Positions 34,563 to 44,779 of a stretch of DNA of 64,000 nucleotides are shown one piece after another; the first letter of the stretch is position 1, and each line of letters starts with the position of its first letter. The translations under genes and the position numbers were made by a program. Under the pieces are notes generated by a model. That model was not told where the DNA came from and did not search any database. It saw only the letters and a list, made by a program, of their open reading frames with translations. This DNA comes from Bacteroidota bacterium (GTDB lineage Bacteria > Bacteroidota > Bacteroidia > B-17B0 > Aurantibacillaceae): assembly GCA_021156365.1 (NCBI GenBank), contig JAJNDK010000015.1:1-64000 (forward strand), in the 5' to 3' direction.

Positions 34563-37500
34563 ATGAAGAAAAAGTACAATCTACAAGCAAATCCAACAGG
34601 GAGCTGGTCAAAGCTGGCAATGATCTGTCTGGTTCTGATGCTCGGCTTCGGCACCAGTCTGAAAGCACAGCTAACGGGAACAAAGAACATTCCGGGTGAC
34701 TATGCCGATTTGGCTGCGGCTATTACGGATCTGAACACCCAGGGTGTAGGAGCGGGCGGCGTAACGCTGAACCTCCTGGCAGGAAACGCACAAGCAGCAC
34801 CTGCAGGTGGGTATTCGGTTACCGCACAGGGTAACGCCACTGATCAGATCATCATCACCGGTAATGGAAACATTATTACAGCTTCCAGTGCACAGGTTGT
34901 TGGGAATCTGAATGATGCGATCATTAAACTGGTAGGTGCAGATTATGTTACTATCGAAGGTTTTGTCTTACAGGAGAATGCTGGCAATACAGTAACAGCC
35001 GCTGCCACCAACACGATGACAGAGTGGGGTATTGCGCTGGTGTATGCTACGGCTACCAACGGAGCTCAAAATTGTACTATTCAGAATAATACAATTACAC
35101 TGAACCGTACGTATCAAAATACTTTTGCTATTTACAGTAACTCTACACATACTTTAGCAGCTCCCACTACTGCAGCTTCTGCTACAGGAGCAACAGGTGG
35201 TAATTCCGGGCTGAAGATCCTTACCAACACGATTTCCAATACCAATAATGGTATCGTTGTGGCAGGTCCTACTGCAACAGCGGATTACAATACAAGCCTT
35301 AACATCACAGGAAATTCGATTACCGATTACGGTACTACTGGCACTTTTTCCGGTTATTCGAATGTATCGGGAAGTGTATTTGGGGTCTATGTGAAGAACG
35401 TAAACAACTACACCATTACAGGTAACACGCTTACAAGCTCCAATGGAGGCGTAACGGCTGGTACATTGCGCGGAGTACTTATCTTTTCATATTCCAGTAC
35501 TCCAACAGGTACCGCTACAAATACAATTTCCACCAACACAGTTTCCCTGCGCCCGGGAGCTACCGGAATCACAATTGCGGGTATCGAGGTTCAATCAGCT
35601 ACTACAGCTGCTACTTCGACTCTCAATATCGCAAGCAATGACTTTGTAAATACAGGACATACGGTGGCAGGTGCTTCCGGCACGGTTACGTTTATATCTG
35701 CTCAAACAGCTACAGGTACTTTACTGGTGGATAACAATACTTTTTCCAATCTTACCCTTAACACTACCGGGTCGGTAACTTTCGTAAATCATGGGTATAC
35801 CATGCCAGCCTCAGCTTCACAAACCTTTAGCAATAACAGGATAGTGGGAAGCTTTTCCAAAACCGGAGCCGGCGGAACGATTACAGGTTTCACTTCCGGA
35901 TCCAGCTCTCCTAACGGGTCCAATTACACTGTTACCGGTAACACCCTTTCCAATATTACAGTAACGGGTTCTACTGCAATCACCGGTATCGGGAACACTG
36001 ACGGTTCAAGTTCAAGCCCTAACCGTACTGTTACTGGCAATACATTCAATAACTGGACAGGAAGCACCGGTACTTACACAGGTATGAGCTTCACTTATAT
36101 CGGGGCTACTTCCAGCATTAGCAATAATACGTACAGCAATTGGAATACTTCCGGATCCATTACAGCGATCAATGCAGGAAACACTTTCGCAGGTGGTAAC
36201 CCGCTCAACATCTCATCCAACACTCTCAGCAGCCTTGTGTCTACGGGAGGAAATGTTACCGGGATCAATTCTTCGACTGCTTCAACGATAGTAAATATTA
36301 CTTCAAATGTTATTTCCGGCTTGTCTGCTAACAGTACAAGCGCAACAACGGGTATCAATCTTTCAGGTGGAACTACCGTTAACGTGTCTAAAAATAAAAT
36401 TTACGATATTGCCAACAGTAACACGGGCGGTGCAGTAACAGGATTGCTTGTTTCCGGCGGAACTACGATTACTACTTTTAATAATCTTATCGGCGATCTC
36501 AGGACTCCGGCAGTAAGTGCAGCAAATCCTTTGATCGGTATCTCATTGACAGGCGGTACCACAAACAATGTATACTTCAATACAGTTTATCTGAACGGAA
36601 CAAGCACAGGAACTAATTTCGGTTCTTCGGCTTTATCTTCAAACGGTACACCTACTACTATTTTGCTGAAAAACAATATTTTCATCGATAAATCCACGCC
36701 TGCAGGTACAGGCTTTGCAGTAGCTTACAGAAGAAGTGCAGTAGCTCTGACCAATTACAGCGCTACCTCTAATAATAATTTATTTTATGCAGGTACTCCA
36801 GGCACTTCGAGACTGATCTTCTATGATGGAACCAACAGCGACCAGACACTGGCTGCATTTAAGACCCGTGTAAGTACCCGTGAAACATTGTCTGTTACAG
36901 AAGATGTTAACTTCCAAAGTACTACTGGCTCAAATCCAAATTTCCTGAATGTAGATACCGGAACTCCGACGCAAATCGAAAGCGCAGGCGTTCAGATTAC
37001 ATCTCCGGCTATCACCGATGATTATGCAGGAACTGTAAGGAACGTTTCTACTCCGGATATGGGCGCATGGGAAGGGACATTTGTCCCAAATGATCTTACT
37101 ACGCCGGTTATCGGGGCAACGGTCTTCTCTACCAATGCCTGTGGTCTTACGGGCAGAACGCTTACCGCTGTGATTTCTGATCCGTCAGGAGTTGCAACCG
37201 GCGTTAATGCACCACGTATTTATTATCGCATCAATGCAGGCGCCTATACAAGTGTAGCAGGTACCCTGACTTCCGGAACCGTAACAAACGGAACCTGGAC
37301 CTTTAATCCGACCTTCACAGTAGTGGCAGGTGATGTGATCTCCTATTTCATCATTGCACAGGATGCTTCTACAAATAACAATATTGTGTCCAATCCTTCA
37401 GCGGGGCTTGTTGCAACGGATGTAAACACCGTTACAACACCTCCGACCACGCCTTCTACCTGGACAATACAGGTAACGATGGCAGGGACCTATACAGTAG

Positions 37501-40500
37501 GTGCAGGTGGAAACTTTACTACCTTAACTGCAGCAGCGAATGCATATAACACAAGCTGCTTAACAGGGCCGGTTATCTTCTCATTAACCGATGCAACATA
37601 CAGTGGAGCGGAAACATTCCCGATCACTTTCCTGCATAACTTTGACGCAAGCAGCACCAATACGCTTACTATTCTGCCTGCTACAGGTGTAACAGCAAGC
37701 ATTAGCGGAGCTGCCAGCACAAATGCGCTTATCAGGGTATTGGGTAGCTATATTACTATTGACGGATCCAACAATGGTACAACTACAAGAGACCTGTCTA
37801 TTACCAACACCAGTACTACTACTCCAAGTGTATTGTGGATCGGTAATGCAAACGGCGGTGTTATCCCGATCGTTTCTACAGGGATCAAAAACTGTATCCT
37901 TACCAATGGAGTTACTACTTCAACGGCGCTTGTAATATCCGATGGTACTACATTGGGTAATGCAGGGTACTTTAATGGTATCACTGTTCAGAACAACCTC
38001 ATTCAAAAAGCATATATAGGTATTTATGCGAGAGCAGTAGTTGCAGCCGGTAATGGCGGCGGCTTAAATATCAGTATGAATAACCTGGATGCTACTGCTA
38101 CCAATGCAATTACTTTCACAGGTATTTATGTGGAAGGGGTTACCGGTGCAGTCGTTTCCAGAAATACTATTGGTAATTTCGTTAGTACCAATTCGGAAGT
38201 AGATGCGGGTATCTGGTTAGCTACCGGAGTTAGCAATAGCCTTGTTGAGAAAAACATTGTTCATGATCTGAAATATACCGGGACATCCGGTTATGGTTGC
38301 AGAGGTATTGCGCTTTCCACAGGTTTAACCAACTGTAATGTAGAAGTAAGCAACAACATGATCTATGCGATCACAGGTGATGCTGATTCATATAGTACAT
38401 ATGGAGCTACTTATAGCCCTACAGGTATTTACCTGTTTGGTACTACGGCTCAGACCGGTGCTAAAATATATTACAACACCATTTACCTGAGCGGTGCCAC
38501 ACTTAACTACGGGGCACAATCACACTCCATCGGTATTGCATTAGATGATGCATCGACGGGTGAGATCAAAAACAATATTGTTATCAATAAATTAGGTCGT
38601 TTGGGAGCTACAGGAGCAGGAGCAGTAGGTATTGCTGCTGAAACCAATGCAGCTCAGCTGGCTCAGGCCAATTTTAATGATTACTTCTGTGCTGCAGCTT
38701 CCGGTACGAATATTATCGGAAAGATCGGCGGTACGAATTACACTACACTTGCCGCCTATAAAACAGCAAGTTCCAGCGAAGCCAACTCGGTTAATATTGA
38801 TGCTGTTTTCACATCGACAACCGATCTTCACCTGATTCCTAACTCTAACGTTGCACTGAACAACCTTGGAACCCCGATAGCTGTTACAACAGATATTGAC
38901 GGAGATGCACGTAATGCAACAAATCCTGATATGGGAGCTGATGAATTCGCTCCAAATGTTTGTATGTCTGCTGTTGGTGGAACAGTTACTGTAAACACCG
39001 ACACGATCTGCGAAAACCAAACAGTTACTATTGCTAACACAGGTTCAACTTCAGGTGTAGGTATCTCTTACCAGTGGAAAGTTTCTACAGTTGCAGGTGG
39101 TCCTTATACCAACGTAACAGGCGGTTCAGGCGCTACAACTTTAACTTATACAACGGGCGCGCTTACAGCAGGTACTTATTACTATGTACTCGAAGTAACC
39201 TGTTCAACGGGTCCTGCAGTTGCCCTGTCTTCAGAAGATACAGTGGTAGTATTGCCAAATCCTATGATTGCGACCAATCCGACAACAGCTACTATCTGTT
39301 CTCCGGGCGGTGCGCCGGTAAGCATTACAGCTTCAGGCGGAGTTTCTTATACATGGTTGCCAACTGCAGGTTTAACTCCTGCAACAGGTGCAACGGTATC
39401 TGCTAATCCAACCACTACAACAAATTACACGGTTACAGGTACAGGAGCCAATGGATGTACTGCTACAGCTACTGCATCTGTCACGGTAAATGTAAACCCG
39501 GTGATCAACTCGATTACGGCTACTCCGTCTAATCTTTGTGCAGGAGGTAACTCTCAGCTCAATGCAGTGGTTTCTTTAGGTGCATCTCTGTTGATCACGG
39601 AAGTTACCATGTATAGCGGCGGAACCGGCGCAACAGCATCTTATCCTGCATATATCACAGGCGCAGATCTTGTTGAGATCAGCAACATTTCGGCTGGTCC
39701 GGTTGATATCAGTGGATATAAATTAATGGATTACTCAACTAATTCTGCTACTGCTAACCATCCTTTCACATTCCCTGCAGGAACTATCATTCCCGGGAAC
39801 GGTGTTGCGGTGGTGAACCTGGGTTCAGGTACCGATAACATTGCCAACAGGTATTTCAATACTGGTGGTAGTTCTGATACGTATTCTTCCGGCGGACTGG
39901 TAGGTATTGTTCTGTTGAACGGAGCTACTGTTGTTGATGCAGTGGGTGTAAACAGCGGATATGTGTTTAACCCCGCAACCGGCGTAACTGCCGCTGACTG
40001 GTCAGGTTTTGCATCATCTCCAAGCAGTATGGCAGGGACAATTCGTTCAGTTGCTACGGATAACAACGTCGGATCTGACTGGATACAATCCAATTCTCCT
40101 TCTCCTTTACAAACTATTGGGACATATAACGGTGGCTACATGGTTCCGGCTACAGCAACATATGCCTGGACACCGACAACTTTCCTGAGTGATCCTTCAA
40201 TCATAAATCCGATGGCTAATGCGGTAACAAGCACAACCACTTACACGCTGCAGGTTTCTACCCCGGCAGGTTGCTCAACTACCGGAACAGTTACGATCAG
40301 TGTTGATCCGATGACTGCTATTGGTGTTACTGCAACATCTCCGACGGTTTGTGCGGGTGTTTCTACTACTATTACAGCGGCCCCTGTTGGTGGTGGTACT
40401 CCATACACATACAACTGGATGCCGGGTGGTGCAACTACCAATACTGTTTCTGTGAATCCTTCTACTACAACCGATTACACAGTTACAGTAACTGATGCCT

Positions 40501-42887
40501 GTGGTAGTATGCTGACGAACACGATCACAATTACGGTGAACCCACTTCCGGTGGTTACGGCTTCTGCAACAGCTACCAGCTATTGTACTCCGGGAAGTCC
40601 TGCGATCGCGATTACAGCTTCAGGCGCTGATACATACACATGGCTTCCTGTCGCTGGTCTTGATGTGACTACAGGCTCTGCAGTAAATGCAACGCCTTCA
40701 ATGAGCACTACGTATACTGTTACAGGTACAGACGCTCTTACAGGTTGTACCAATACAGCTACTGCAGCCATTTCTGCTGTTCCTGCTGTTACGGGTGTTA
40801 CCGCTTCAGTTTCTGATGCAACGATCTGTGCAGGCGATACAATTGATCTGACCTCATCTGCAGGTTCTTTGGTTACCTTGCTTACTGAAGATTTCAATGC
40901 AGCCACAAACAGCTGGACTATTGTAAACGCAGGTTCTACCGGTACCAACCAGGCAGATGCGATCTGGAATCTTCGCACAAGTCCGTTTACTCCGGCTGGT
41001 GCATGGACAGGTTCTGTAAGCAGCAACGACAACTCACAATTTATGATGACAAACTCTGATGTGAGCGGTACAGGTAGTGTTACTAAAACTACCCTGACTT
41101 CACCAAGGATCGATGCTTCTGCGATGACTACCTTAAGCCTGTCATACTATCATTTCTACAAAATTTTTAATGGTGTGGATGAAGGAAAAGTTCAGATCTC
41201 AACGAATGGTACTACTTTCACGGATCTTCAAACGTACAATGCGAATACAAACCTTCAGAGTGCATGGGCTCAGGCAACATTGAACCTGAATGCATATGCA
41301 GGGAACGACTCATTGTATTTACGCTTCTATTACAATGCTTCATGGGATTTCGGATGGGGACTTGACAATTTAGCCCTGACCGGAGCAAGCAGCGCAATGA
41401 ACTATGCATGGACATCAAGTCCTGCAGGATTGACCTCTTCGGCCCAAAATCCTTTGGATGTTGTTCCAACTGCTTCTACTACCTACTCGGTGGTTGTAAG
41501 CAATGCTTTCGGTTGTTCGTCTTCTGCTACAACAGCTGTTACTGTGAATGCAGTTCCGGTAGTGAGCTTAGGAAATGATACGGCAGTTTGTTCTGTTGGT
41601 CTTCCACTCACACTGGATGCAGGAAATACAGGAAGCACATTCATGTGGAGCACTACAGCTGCAACTCAAACGATCTCTGCAGCAACTGCAGGTTCTTATG
41701 ATGTAGCAGTTACGGATGGTAACGGTTGCGTAGGAAGAGATACAATTGTTATTTCTATCAACCCGACCCCGGTTGTTGCTTTAGGTACTGATTCGGTTCG
41801 TTGCGGTGGTTCAGTTACGCTGGATGCAGGCAATGCAGGTGCAACGTATCTGTGGACAGACGGTTCAATGGCACAAACATTTGTAGCTACAGCTACAGGA
41901 ACATACGATGTGGAAGTCACAAGCCCGCAAGGTTGTATTGGAAACGATACCATTATGGTAACGATCAACACTATTCCTACTGTAGACCTTGGAGCAGATA
42001 CACTTGTTTGCGGTACCGGTGTCACACTGGATGCAGGCAATGCAGGATCTACTTTCTTATGGAGTACTACAGATGCAACACAAACCATCAATGCTACAGT
42101 TACAGGCGCTTATTCTGTAATAGTTACATCTTTACAAAACTGTTCTGCAAACGACACGATCAACGTAACGATTGCACCAGTAGTTGTTGTTAACCTTGGT
42201 AATGACTCTGCGGTTTGTTCGAGTACAAACATCATCCTGAACGCTCAAAATGCAGGTGCAACATACCTGTGGAATGACAGCTCGGTTGGTTCTACACTCA
42301 ACGTAACAGCTCCTGGTATATATGCAGTACTGGTTACAGCTCCATCAGGTTGTGTGGGTCAGGATACAGTTGTATATACTGATAACTCTCCTGCTGTGAC
42401 GCTAAGCTTGCCATTCACTACTACATGTGTGAACACAGCGGTGAATGCATTGTCAGGAGGTTCACCTGCAGGTGGATCTTACAGCGGTACAGGTGTTACA
42501 GGAACCAACTTCGACGCTACAGTAGCGGGAGCAGGTCCGGTATTGATCACATACACTTACACGGATGTAACAACTACTTGTTCTGCTACAGACACACAAA
42601 CAGTTGTAGTGGATCCTTGTATCGGTATTAAACAACTGAGCGCAGCTGCTTCCATAGTGGTTGCTCCGAACCCTACTACCGGTTACTTCTCTATCACAAC
42701 TCCTTCAAGAGACAATGTGGTAAAAGCTGAAATGTTTACAATAGAAGGTCAGCTGATCTCCTCTGAAACATTGAAAGGAAGAGAAACATACGAAATGAAC
42801 ATTACAAACCTTGCAAACGCGATCTACTACCTGAGACTGACAGTTGACGGTGAAATGAACGTGGTTAAGGTTGTAAAACAACAATAA
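34563..42887 (+). CDS. giant T9SS-secreted multidomain surface protein (2774 aa)
   Basis: Paralogue of the preceding giant. Signal peptide about 1-36 (LMLGFGTSLKAQ). A long parallel beta-helix covers about 60-830 (PGDYADLAAAITDLNTQG, then many N-T-I-rich rungs); a second helix domain (GAGGNFTTLTAAANAYNTSC) covers about 980-1455. Then Ig/PKD-like domains and a probable lamin-tail domain at about 1674-1855 (LLITEVTMYSGG, DLVEISNISAGPVDISGYKL, FPAGTIIPGNGVAVVNLG). PKD-like domains are followed by a MAM-like domain (about 2105-2270, EDFNAATNSW) and four cysteine-paired Ig-like repeats. The T9SS tail is about 85% the same as that of giant 1. A large cell-surface adhesin is the likely role. Confidence 0.9.
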   Translation: MKKKYNLQANPTGSWSKLAMICLVLMLGFGTSLKAQLTGTKNIPGDYADLAAAITDLNTQGVGAGGVTLNLLAGNAQAAPAGGYSVTAQGNATDQIIITGNGNIITASSAQVVGNLNDAIIKLVGADYVTIEGFVLQENAGNTVTAAATNTMTEWGIALVYATATNGAQNCTIQNNTITLNRTYQNTFAIYSNSTHTLAAPTTAASATGATGGNSGLKILTNTISNTNNGIVVAGPTATADYNTSLNITGNSITDYGTTGTFSGYSNVSGSVFGVYVKNVNNYTITGNTLTSSNGGVTAGTLRGVLIFSYSSTPTGTATNTISTNTVSLRPGATGITIAGIEVQSATTAATSTLNIASNDFVNTGHTVAGASGTVTFISAQTATGTLLVDNNTFSNLTLNTTGSVTFVNHGYTMPASASQTFSNNRIVGSFSKTGAGGTITGFTSGSSSPNGSNYTVTGNTLSNITVTGSTAITGIGNTDGSSSSPNRTVTGNTFNNWTGSTGTYTGMSFTYIGATSSISNNTYSNWNTSGSITAINAGNTFAGGNPLNISSNTLSSLVSTGGNVTGINSSTASTIVNITSNVISGLSANSTSATTGINLSGGTTVNVSKNKIYDIANSNTGGAVTGLLVSGGTTITTFNNLIGDLRTPAVSAANPLIGISLTGGTTNNVYFNTVYLNGTSTGTNFGSSALSSNGTPTTILLKNNIFIDKSTPAGTGFAVAYRRSAVALTNYSATSNNNLFYAGTPGTSRLIFYDGTNSDQTLAAFKTRVSTRETLSVTEDVNFQSTTGSNPNFLNVDTGTPTQIESAGVQITSPAITDDYAGTVRNVSTPDMGAWEGTFVPNDLTTPVIGATVFSTNACGLTGRTLTAVISDPSGVATGVNAPRIYYRINAGAYTSVAGTLTSGTVTNGTWTFNPTFTVVAGDVISYFIIAQDASTNNNIVSNPSAGLVATDVNTVTTPPTTPSTWTIQVTMAGTYTVGAGGNFTTLTAAANAYNTSCLTGPVIFSLTDATYSGAETFPITFLHNFDASSTNTLTILPATGVTASISGAASTNALIRVLGSYITIDGSNNGTTTRDLSITNTSTTTPSVLWIGNANGGVIPIVSTGIKNCILTNGVTTSTALVISDGTTLGNAGYFNGITVQNNLIQKAYIGIYARAVVAAGNGGGLNISMNNLDATATNAITFTGIYVEGVTGAVVSRNTIGNFVSTNSEVDAGIWLATGVSNSLVEKNIVHDLKYTGTSGYGCRGIALSTGLTNCNVEVSNNMIYAITGDADSYSTYGATYSPTGIYLFGTTAQTGAKIYYNTIYLSGATLNYGAQSHSIGIALDDASTGEIKNNIVINKLGRLGATGAGAVGIAAETNAAQLAQANFNDYFCAAASGTNIIGKIGGTNYTTLAAYKTASSSEANSVNIDAVFTSTTDLHLIPNSNVALNNLGTPIAVTTDIDGDARNATNPDMGADEFAPNVCMSAVGGTVTVNTDTICENQTVTIANTGSTSGVGISYQWKVSTVAGGPYTNVTGGSGATTLTYTTGALTAGTYYYVLEVTCSTGPAVALSSEDTVVVLPNPMIATNPTTATICSPGGAPVSITASGGVSYTWLPTAGLTPATGATVSANPTTTTNYTVTGTGANGCTATATASVTVNVNPVINSITATPSNLCAGGNSQLNAVVSLGASLLITEVTMYSGGTGATASYPAYITGADLVEISNISAGPVDISGYKLMDYSTNSATANHPFTFPAGTIIPGNGVAVVNLGSGTDNIANRYFNTGGSSDTYSSGGLVGIVLLNGATVVDAVGVNSGYVFNPATGVTAADWSGFASSPSSMAGTIRSVATDNNVGSDWIQSNSPSPLQTIGTYNGGYMVPATATYAWTPTTFLSDPSIINPMANAVTSTTTYTLQVSTPAGCSTTGTVTISVDPMTAIGVTATSPTVCAGVSTTITAAPVGGGTPYTYNWMPGGATTNTVSVNPSTTTDYTVTVTDACGSMLTNTITITVNPLPVVTASATATSYCTPGSPAIAITASGADTYTWLPVAGLDVTTGSAVNATPSMSTTYTVTGTDALTGCTNTATAAISAVPAVTGVTASVSDATICAGDTIDLTSSAGSLVTLLTEDFNAATNSWTIVNAGSTGTNQADAIWNLRTSPFTPAGAWTGSVSSNDNSQFMMTNSDVSGTGSVTKTTLTSPRIDASAMTTLSLSYYHFYKIFNGVDEGKVQISTNGTTFTDLQTYNANTNLQSAWAQATLNLNAYAGNDSLYLRFYYNASWDFGWGLDNLALTGASSAMNYAWTSSPAGLTSSAQNPLDVVPTASTTYSVVVSNAFGCSSSATTAVTVNAVPVVSLGNDTAVCSVGLPLTLDAGNTGSTFMWSTTAATQTISAATAGSYDVAVTDGNGCVGRDTIVISINPTPVVALGTDSVRCGGSVTLDAGNAGATYLWTDGSMAQTFVATATGTYDVEVTSPQGCIGNDTIMVTINTIPTVDLGADTLVCGTGVTLDAGNAGSTFLWSTTDATQTINATVTGAYSVIVTSLQNCSANDTINVTIAPVVVVNLGNDSAVCSSTNIILNAQNAGATYLWNDSSVGSTLNVTAPGIYAVLVTAPSGCVGQDTVVYTDNSPAVTLSLPFTTTCVNTAVNALSGGSPAGGSYSGTGVTGTNFDATVAGAGPVLITYTYTDVTTTCSATDTQTVVVDPCIGIKQLSAAASIVVAPNPTTGYFSITTPSRDNVVKAEMFTIEGQLISSETLKGRETYEMNITNLANAIYYLRLTVDGEMNVVKVVKQQ

Positions 42888-42906
42888 TCAAATAACAATG
42901 ATCATA

Positions 42907-42935
42907 AAAAGGGGCGGTTATCCGCCCCTTTTTTG
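42907..42935 (+). terminator. intrinsic terminator of giant gene 2
   Basis: AAAAGGGGCGG-TTAT-CCGCCCCTTTTTT. A second, weaker stem (AAAGGCTG...CAGCCTTT, 42958-42992) follows. The rest of the gap to 43268 holds no gene but carries the palindrome TCCCGATAGCTATCGGGA at 43126-43143. Confidence 0.9.
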
Positions 42936-43268
42936 TTTATTATTCTGAAAAAATTAAAAGGCTGTCTTTCCTGGTGTTAAGGGGGCAGCCTTTGTACATT
43001 TTGTGTTGTCAGATAAAAGGGTTGGATTAATTTATACAGATTATTTTCTTTCTCTTAACGAATCTCATTTCTGCGAAAGCAGAACCCTGAAATCCGTGTC
43101 TTGGTTTCCCTCTCCCGAGGGGAGATCCCGATAGCTATCGGGACGCACAGGGCTATGGTCCGGCGTTCCGTCGGAATGCAATTTCGTTGGTAAATAAAAA
43201 TGACGAAACAATCCAACTTTTTCCTAACAGGAAGTACTATTTATGGACGCAAGGCTTGAAATAATAAT

Positions 43269-43685
43269 TTATATGCCTTTCAGCATCATGTAATCCTGCA
43301 GGATAATAGTGGCGCTGACCATATCCACCGTGGCTTTATTCTGGCGGTCTTTTTTCTTCAATCCACCTGCAAGCATAGTTTGCTGAGCAATTTTAGAAGT
43401 AAAACGCTCGTCCATACGCTCAATTTTCATCTGCGGGTGCTTTTGGCTGAATTTTTTGATGAACTCGTTCACTCTCGGTGCAATGGCCGAATCTTCATTG
43501 GTAACTGTTTTGGGTTCCCCGACTACCACGCATTCCACCTGCTCTTTTAGAAGATATTGGTCAAGAAAGGTAAGCAGCCCCTTTGTTTCCACTGTTTGCA
43601 GGCCGCTGGCAATGATCTTCAGCGGATCGGTAACCGCCAGCCCGGTTCGTTTGGTTCCATAATCGATCGCTAAAATTCTGCCCAT
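43269..43685 (-). CDS. ruvX: putative pre-16S rRNA nuclease / Holliday-junction-resolvase-like YqgF
   Basis: 138 aa, typical length. RNase H-like fold: RILAIDYGTKRTGLAVTD carries the first catalytic aspartate, VECVVVGEPKT the usual second strand (VVGLP in many), RMDERFTSKIA the conserved DERxT[ST]xxA, and KATVDMVSATIILQDYM the final acidic residue. YqgF trims the 5' end of 16S rRNA precursors. It is transcribed divergently from the sigma factor gene. Confidence 0.93.
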   Translation of the reverse strand: MGRILAIDYGTKRTGLAVTDPLKIIASGLQTVETKGLLTFLDQYLLKEQVECVVVGEPKTVTNEDSAIAPRVNEFIKKFSQKHPQMKIERMDERFTSKIAQQTMLAGGLKKKDRQNKATVDMVSATIILQDYMMLKGI

Positions 43686-43816
43686 AAGGACTAAAAGTAC
43701 CTTTTTTCAACTATTATTCACTTTTTTTAACAATTGCGAAACTTTTCGAAATTCCCGACGTTAAATAAGTTAGTTTCGAACTTAATTCAATCATTCTCTA
43801 AAAATCAGGCTACTAC

Positions 43817-44683
43817 ATGAGACAGCTTAAAATTACCAAACAGGTTACAAACAGGGAAACAGCTTCATTGGATAAGTATCTCCAGGAGATCGGAAGAGTG
43901 GACCTGATAACGGCAGAAGAAGAAGTTGAATTGGCAAGAAAAATAAAGCAGGGAGACCAGGCTGCGCTTGAAAAACTGACCAAAGCGAACCTTCGTTTTG
44001 TGGTATCGGTTTCCAAGCAATACCAAAACCAGGGTCTGGGCCTGCCCGATCTGATCAACGAGGGGAATTTAGGCCTTATCAAAGCCGCCCAGCGTTTTGA
44101 TGAAACACGCGGTTTCAAATTCATTTCCTATGCAGTGTGGTGGATCCGTCAGAGTATCCTGCAGGCGCTTGCCGAACAGGCGCGGATCGTGCGTTTGCCA
44201 TTGAACAAGATCGGTTCTATTAATAAGATCAATAAAACATTTTCCAAGCTGGAACAGGAGTTTGAGCGTGAGCCTACTGCCGAAGAAATTGGAATAGCTC
44301 TGGACATGAGCACCAACGAAGTGTTTGAAACCATGAAGAACAACGGGCGCCATGTTTCCATGGATGCTCCGCTCAGCAATACGGACGACGGAGGAAGCAT
44401 GTATGAGGTAATGGAAGAAGTGGACAGCCCGAACCCTTCCAAGATTCTTATCGATGAGTCCCTGCGGATCGAGATCGAAAGAGCCTTGAAAACACTCACA
44501 CACCGCGAGGCAGATGTGGTGCGCATGTTCTTCGGACTGAGTGGGGAAAGCCCGCTTACACTCGAAGAGATCGGGGAGCGGTTTGAACTGACCCGGGAAC
44601 GTGTCCGCCAGATCAAGGAAAAAGCCGTAAGACGATTGAAGCATACTTCCCGCAGCAAATTGCTGATGGCCTATTTAGGCTAA
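43817..44683 (+). CDS. rpoD: primary sigma factor, sigma-70 family (RpoD/SigA)
   Basis: 288 aa, the compact Bacteroidota form without region 1.1. Region 1.2 begins near residue 16 ([20 protein letters not shown]). Region 2 includes [20 protein letters not shown] and the promoter-melting and -7-recognising [20 protein letters not shown]. Region 3 has [20 protein letters not shown]. Region 4 contains the helix-turn-helix [20 protein letters not shown]. It directs housekeeping transcription at the TAnnTTTG promoters seen across this window. The gene is separated by 131 bp from the divergent ruvX. Confidence 0.96.
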   Translation: MRQLKITKQVTNRETASLDKYLQEIGRVDLITAEEEVELARKIKQGDQAALEKLTKANLRFVVSVSKQYQNQGLGLPDLINEGNLGLIKAAQRFDETRGFKFISYAVWWIRQSILQALAEQARIVRLPLNKIGSINKINKTFSKLEQEFEREPTAEEIGIALDMSTNEVFETMKNNGRHVSMDAPLSNTDDGGSMYEVMEEVDSPNPSKILIDESLRIEIERALKTLTHREADVVRMFFGLSGESPLTLEEIGERFELTRERVRQIKEKAVRRLKHTSRSKLLMAYLG

Positions 44684-44779
44684 GATATATGTAATTATAT
44701 CGTCAATTTGTACCTTTTTAACTGTTTTTTTAATTTAACATTCTATATATTCGTGTTCTAAATTTCAAGAACCGACTAT

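Noticed and set aside
42950-43268. Possible structured RNA after giant gene 2
   Set aside because: Only a terminator, a weak second stem and a REP-like palindrome are visible; no conserved RNA motif recognised.
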